Positions 62,290 through 64,000 of a DNA stretch of 64,000 bases are shown in pieces; within the stretch, counting starts at the first letter, position 1, and each line of letters begins with the position of its first letter. Position numbers and translations under genes: made by a program. The stretch is from Fistularia commersonii (lineage: Eukaryota; Chordata; Actinopteri; Syngnathiformes; Fistulariidae): contig JBBMNZ010000057.1 in assembly GCA_037954325.1 (NCBI GenBank), positions 62,001 through 126,000 of the forward strand. Direction: 5' to 3'. The notes below the pieces were generated by a model, which saw only the letters and a list, made by a program, of their open reading frames with translations, made no database searches and was not told where the DNA came from.

Positions 62290-64000
62290 TGATTCTGCAC
62301 AATATATGTCAAATTCAATGTAATCCAGCTACAAGATCAAAAGATATAGCCATTCACGCAAAAAGTGCTTATCTCACGGAGTTGAAACGTTTTTGATTAG
62401 GAGTGGAAATAACTAATGAATTTCATCAAATTTGTTTCTACTCTTGAAATATGCTGTGTAGGACATGATTTTGTACAATATATGTCAAATTCAGTGTAAT
62501 CCCATCACAGCTTCAAAAGATATAGCCATTCATTCAAAAAGTGCTTATCTCACCGAGTTAACGCGTTTTTGATGAAGAGAGTAATAACTATTGAATTTCA
62601 CCAAGCCTGTTTCTTGTGTTTATAGATGTTGTGTAGGACATGATTCTGCACAATATATGTCAAATTCAGTGTAATCCAGCGACAAGATCAAAAAATATAG
62701 CCATTCGTTCAAAAACTGCTTATGTCACCGAGTTGAAGCGTTTTTGAGTTGGAGTGGAAATTACTAATGAATTACAATATGCTGGTTTTTGCTGTTGATA
62801 TATGTTTTTTAGGACATGATTCTGCACAATATATGTCAAATTCAGTGTAATCCAGCAACAAGTTAAAAGATATAGCCTTAAGGTCAAAAAGTGCTTATCT
62901 TACCGAGGTTAAATCTTTTTTGAGTTGCGGTGGAAATGACTAATGAATTTCATCAAGCTGGTTTCTGCTGTTGATATATGTTGTTCAGGACATGATTCTG
63001 CACAATATATGTCAAATTCAGTGTAATCCAGCGACAAGATCAAAAGATATAGCCATTCACGCAAAAAGTGCTTATCTCACGGAGTTGAAGCATTTTTGAT
63101 TAGGAGTGGAAATAACTAATGAATTTCATCAAATCTGTTTCTACTCTTGAAATATGCTGTTTAGGACATGATTTTGTACAATATATGTCAAATTCAGTGT
63201 AATCCCATCACAGGTTCAAAAGATATAGCCATTCGTTCAAAAAGTGCTTATCTCACCGAGTTAACGCGTTTTTGATGAAGAGAGGAAAAAACTATTGAAT
63301 TTCACCAAGCCTGTTTCTGGTGTTGATAGATGTTGTGTAGGACATGATTCTGCACAATATATGTCAAATTCAGTGTAATCCAGCTACAAGTTCATCAGAT
63401 ATAGCCATAAGGTTAAAAAGGGCTTATCTTACCGAGGTTAAATCTTTTTTGAGTTGGAGTGGAAATGACGAATGAATTAAGTCATGCTGGTTTCTGCTGT
63501 TGATATATGTTGTTCAGGACATGATTCTGCACAATATATGTCAAATTCAGTGTAATCCAGCGACAAGATCAAAAAATATAGACATTCATGCAAAAAGTGC
63601 TTATCTCACAGAGTTGAAGCGTTTTTGATTAGGTGTGGAAATAACTACTGAATTTCATCAAGTTGGTTTCTACTGTTGAAATATGCTGTTTAGGACATGA
63701 TTTTGTACAATATATGCCAAATTAGTGTAATCCCATCACAAGTTCAAAAGATATAGCCATTCGTTCAAAAAGTGCTTATCTCACCAAGTTAACGCGTTTT
63801 TGATGAAGAGAGGAAATAACTATTGAATTTCACCAAGCCTGTTTCTGGTGTTGATAGATGTTGTGTATGACATGATTCTGCACAATATATGTCAAATTCA
63901 GTGTAATCCAGCGACTAGATCAAAAGATATAGCCATTCGTTCAAAAACTGCTTATCTCACAGAGTTGAAGCGTTTTTGAGTTGGAGTGGAAATGACTAAT
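62290..64000. repeat. 3-4 monomer higher-order pattern at the right end
   Basis: A short series repeats with changing length: CATTCACGCAAAAAG at 62,351, 63,054 and (as CATTCATGC) 63,583, spacings 703 and 529 bp (four and three monomers). GTTAACGCGTTTTTGATGAAG follows in each round at 62,557, 63,260 and 63,788, spacings 703 and 528. The four-monomer round contains one additional AAGGTCAAAAAG-type monomer. Confidence 0.8.

Larger units (their letters stand above)
1..64000. repeat. Satellite DNA array, ~176 bp monomer, ~363 head-to-tail copies
   Basis: The same unit recurs without interruption across the window. Successive copies of the TTCATCAAGCTGG landmark near 1.06, 1.24, 1.41 and 1.59 kb lie 175-176 bp apart, and larger offsets are multiples of about 176. 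Landmarks in each monomer, in order, are TTCATCAAGCTGG, TTTCTGCTGTTGAAATATG, GACATGATTCTGCACAATAT, GTCAAATTCAGTGTAATCC, TCAAAAGATATAGCCATT, a CGTTCAAAAAGTGCTTATC block, ACCGAGTTGAAGCG and GGAGTGGAAATAAC. A hand consensus has 62 G+C in 176 bases (35%). All copies share one orientation and none is inverted. The unit is not a multiple of three and carries stop codons, so long reading frames are not expected. Such arrays are typical of centromeric or pericentromeric heterochromatin; that role is inferred here. The family itself is not recognised with confidence. Confidence 0.98.
49741..64000. repeat. Divergent satellite zone with distinct monomer variants
   Basis: The same ~176 bp unit continues in the same orientation, but the dominant variants change. 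GTTGATATATGTTG or GTTGATAGATGTTG replaces GTTGAAATATGTTG; AAGAGAGGAAATAAC and GAGTTGGAGTGGAAATAAC replace the GATTAGGAGTGG and GATTCGGAGTGG tails; CATAAGGTCAAAAAG replaces CATTCGTTCAAAAAG in many units; and GAGTTAAATCG replaces GAGTTGAAGCG. The AGTAGATTTCTACT dyad subtype is absent. Local duplications are shorter than in the left zone. A further seven-monomer echo links about 56.45-56.7 kb to about 57.68-57.93 kb. The zone reaches the window end, so its far boundary is unknown. Confidence 0.88.

Noticed and set aside
1..64000. CENP-B box in the monomer
   Set aside because: ATTCGTTCAAAAAGTGC matches only the first half (TTCG and the central A) of the NTTCGNNNNANNCGGGN core; the CGGG part is absent. 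CGGG in TTATCGGGTTG is not at the required spacing.
1..64000. CRISPR array
   Set aside because: The repeats are about 176 bp with no unique spacers between short direct repeats; this is a contiguous satellite.
1..64000. rRNA spacer, 5S cluster, or tRNA repeats
   Set aside because: No conserved 5S or tRNA internal promoter boxes or clover-leaf pattern were seen in the unit, and all monomer segments are explained by the satellite.
1..64000. Retrotransposon or other mobile-element insertions
   Set aside because: I looked for breaks in period, terminal repeats and coding stretches; the period continues throughout except for the small joints near 43.4-43.6 kb, which contain satellite sequence only.

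Overview
The whole 64 kb window is one head-to-tail array of a single tandem satellite. I see no gene, no RNA gene, no CRISPR array, no transposon insertion and no non-satellite spacer. The repeat unit is about 176 bp (measured start-to-start distances of 175 to 176 bp; a hand-written consensus is exactly 176 bp and about 35% G+C), so the window holds roughly 363 monomers. All lie in the same orientation. The first and last monomers are cut by the window edges, so the array extends beyond both sides.

This is a eukaryotic chromosome, most likely a centromeric or centromere-adjacent array. The reasons are the near-nucleosomal monomer length, the AT-richness, the length of the uninterrupted array, the layered higher-order structure, and a concentration of variants at CpG sites that suggests cytosine methylation. 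I do not recognise the family with certainty. A plant is my best guess, and holocentric-sedge and other plant centromere satellites are worth comparing, but the sequence alone does not settle the species.

Layout: (1) 1-41,549 is the homogenised zone, built from a limited set of monomer subtypes that recur in long fixed orders. Its main event is a block of about 80 monomers: 1-11,920 is repeated at 14,084-25,110 with an offset of 14,083 bp at the left end. Inside it lie an older 19-monomer duplication and a younger 5-monomer duplication. Shorter pieces of the same order recur at 25.3-26.5, 30.6-33.4 and 34.1-36.3 kb. There is a 13-monomer-offset duplication (26.57-30.62 kb), a tandem dimer duplication (33.43-34.13 kb) and a nearly perfect 15-monomer, 2,640 bp tandem duplication (36,270-38,909 and 38,910-41,549). 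(2) 41,550-49,740 is transitional: mixed subtypes, looser order, and the only clearly broken monomers (43.38-43.60 kb). (3) 49,741-64,000 is a divergent zone with different diagnostic variants and shorter local duplications (8, 5, 6, 13 and 3-4 monomers).

Read together, the array looks like a record of repeated unequal exchange. The left part was amplified recently in large blocks, and the right part is older or more peripheral and duplicates in smaller blocks. All percentages and offsets come from reading by eye; a dot plot and monomer alignment would refine the block ends by tens of bases.
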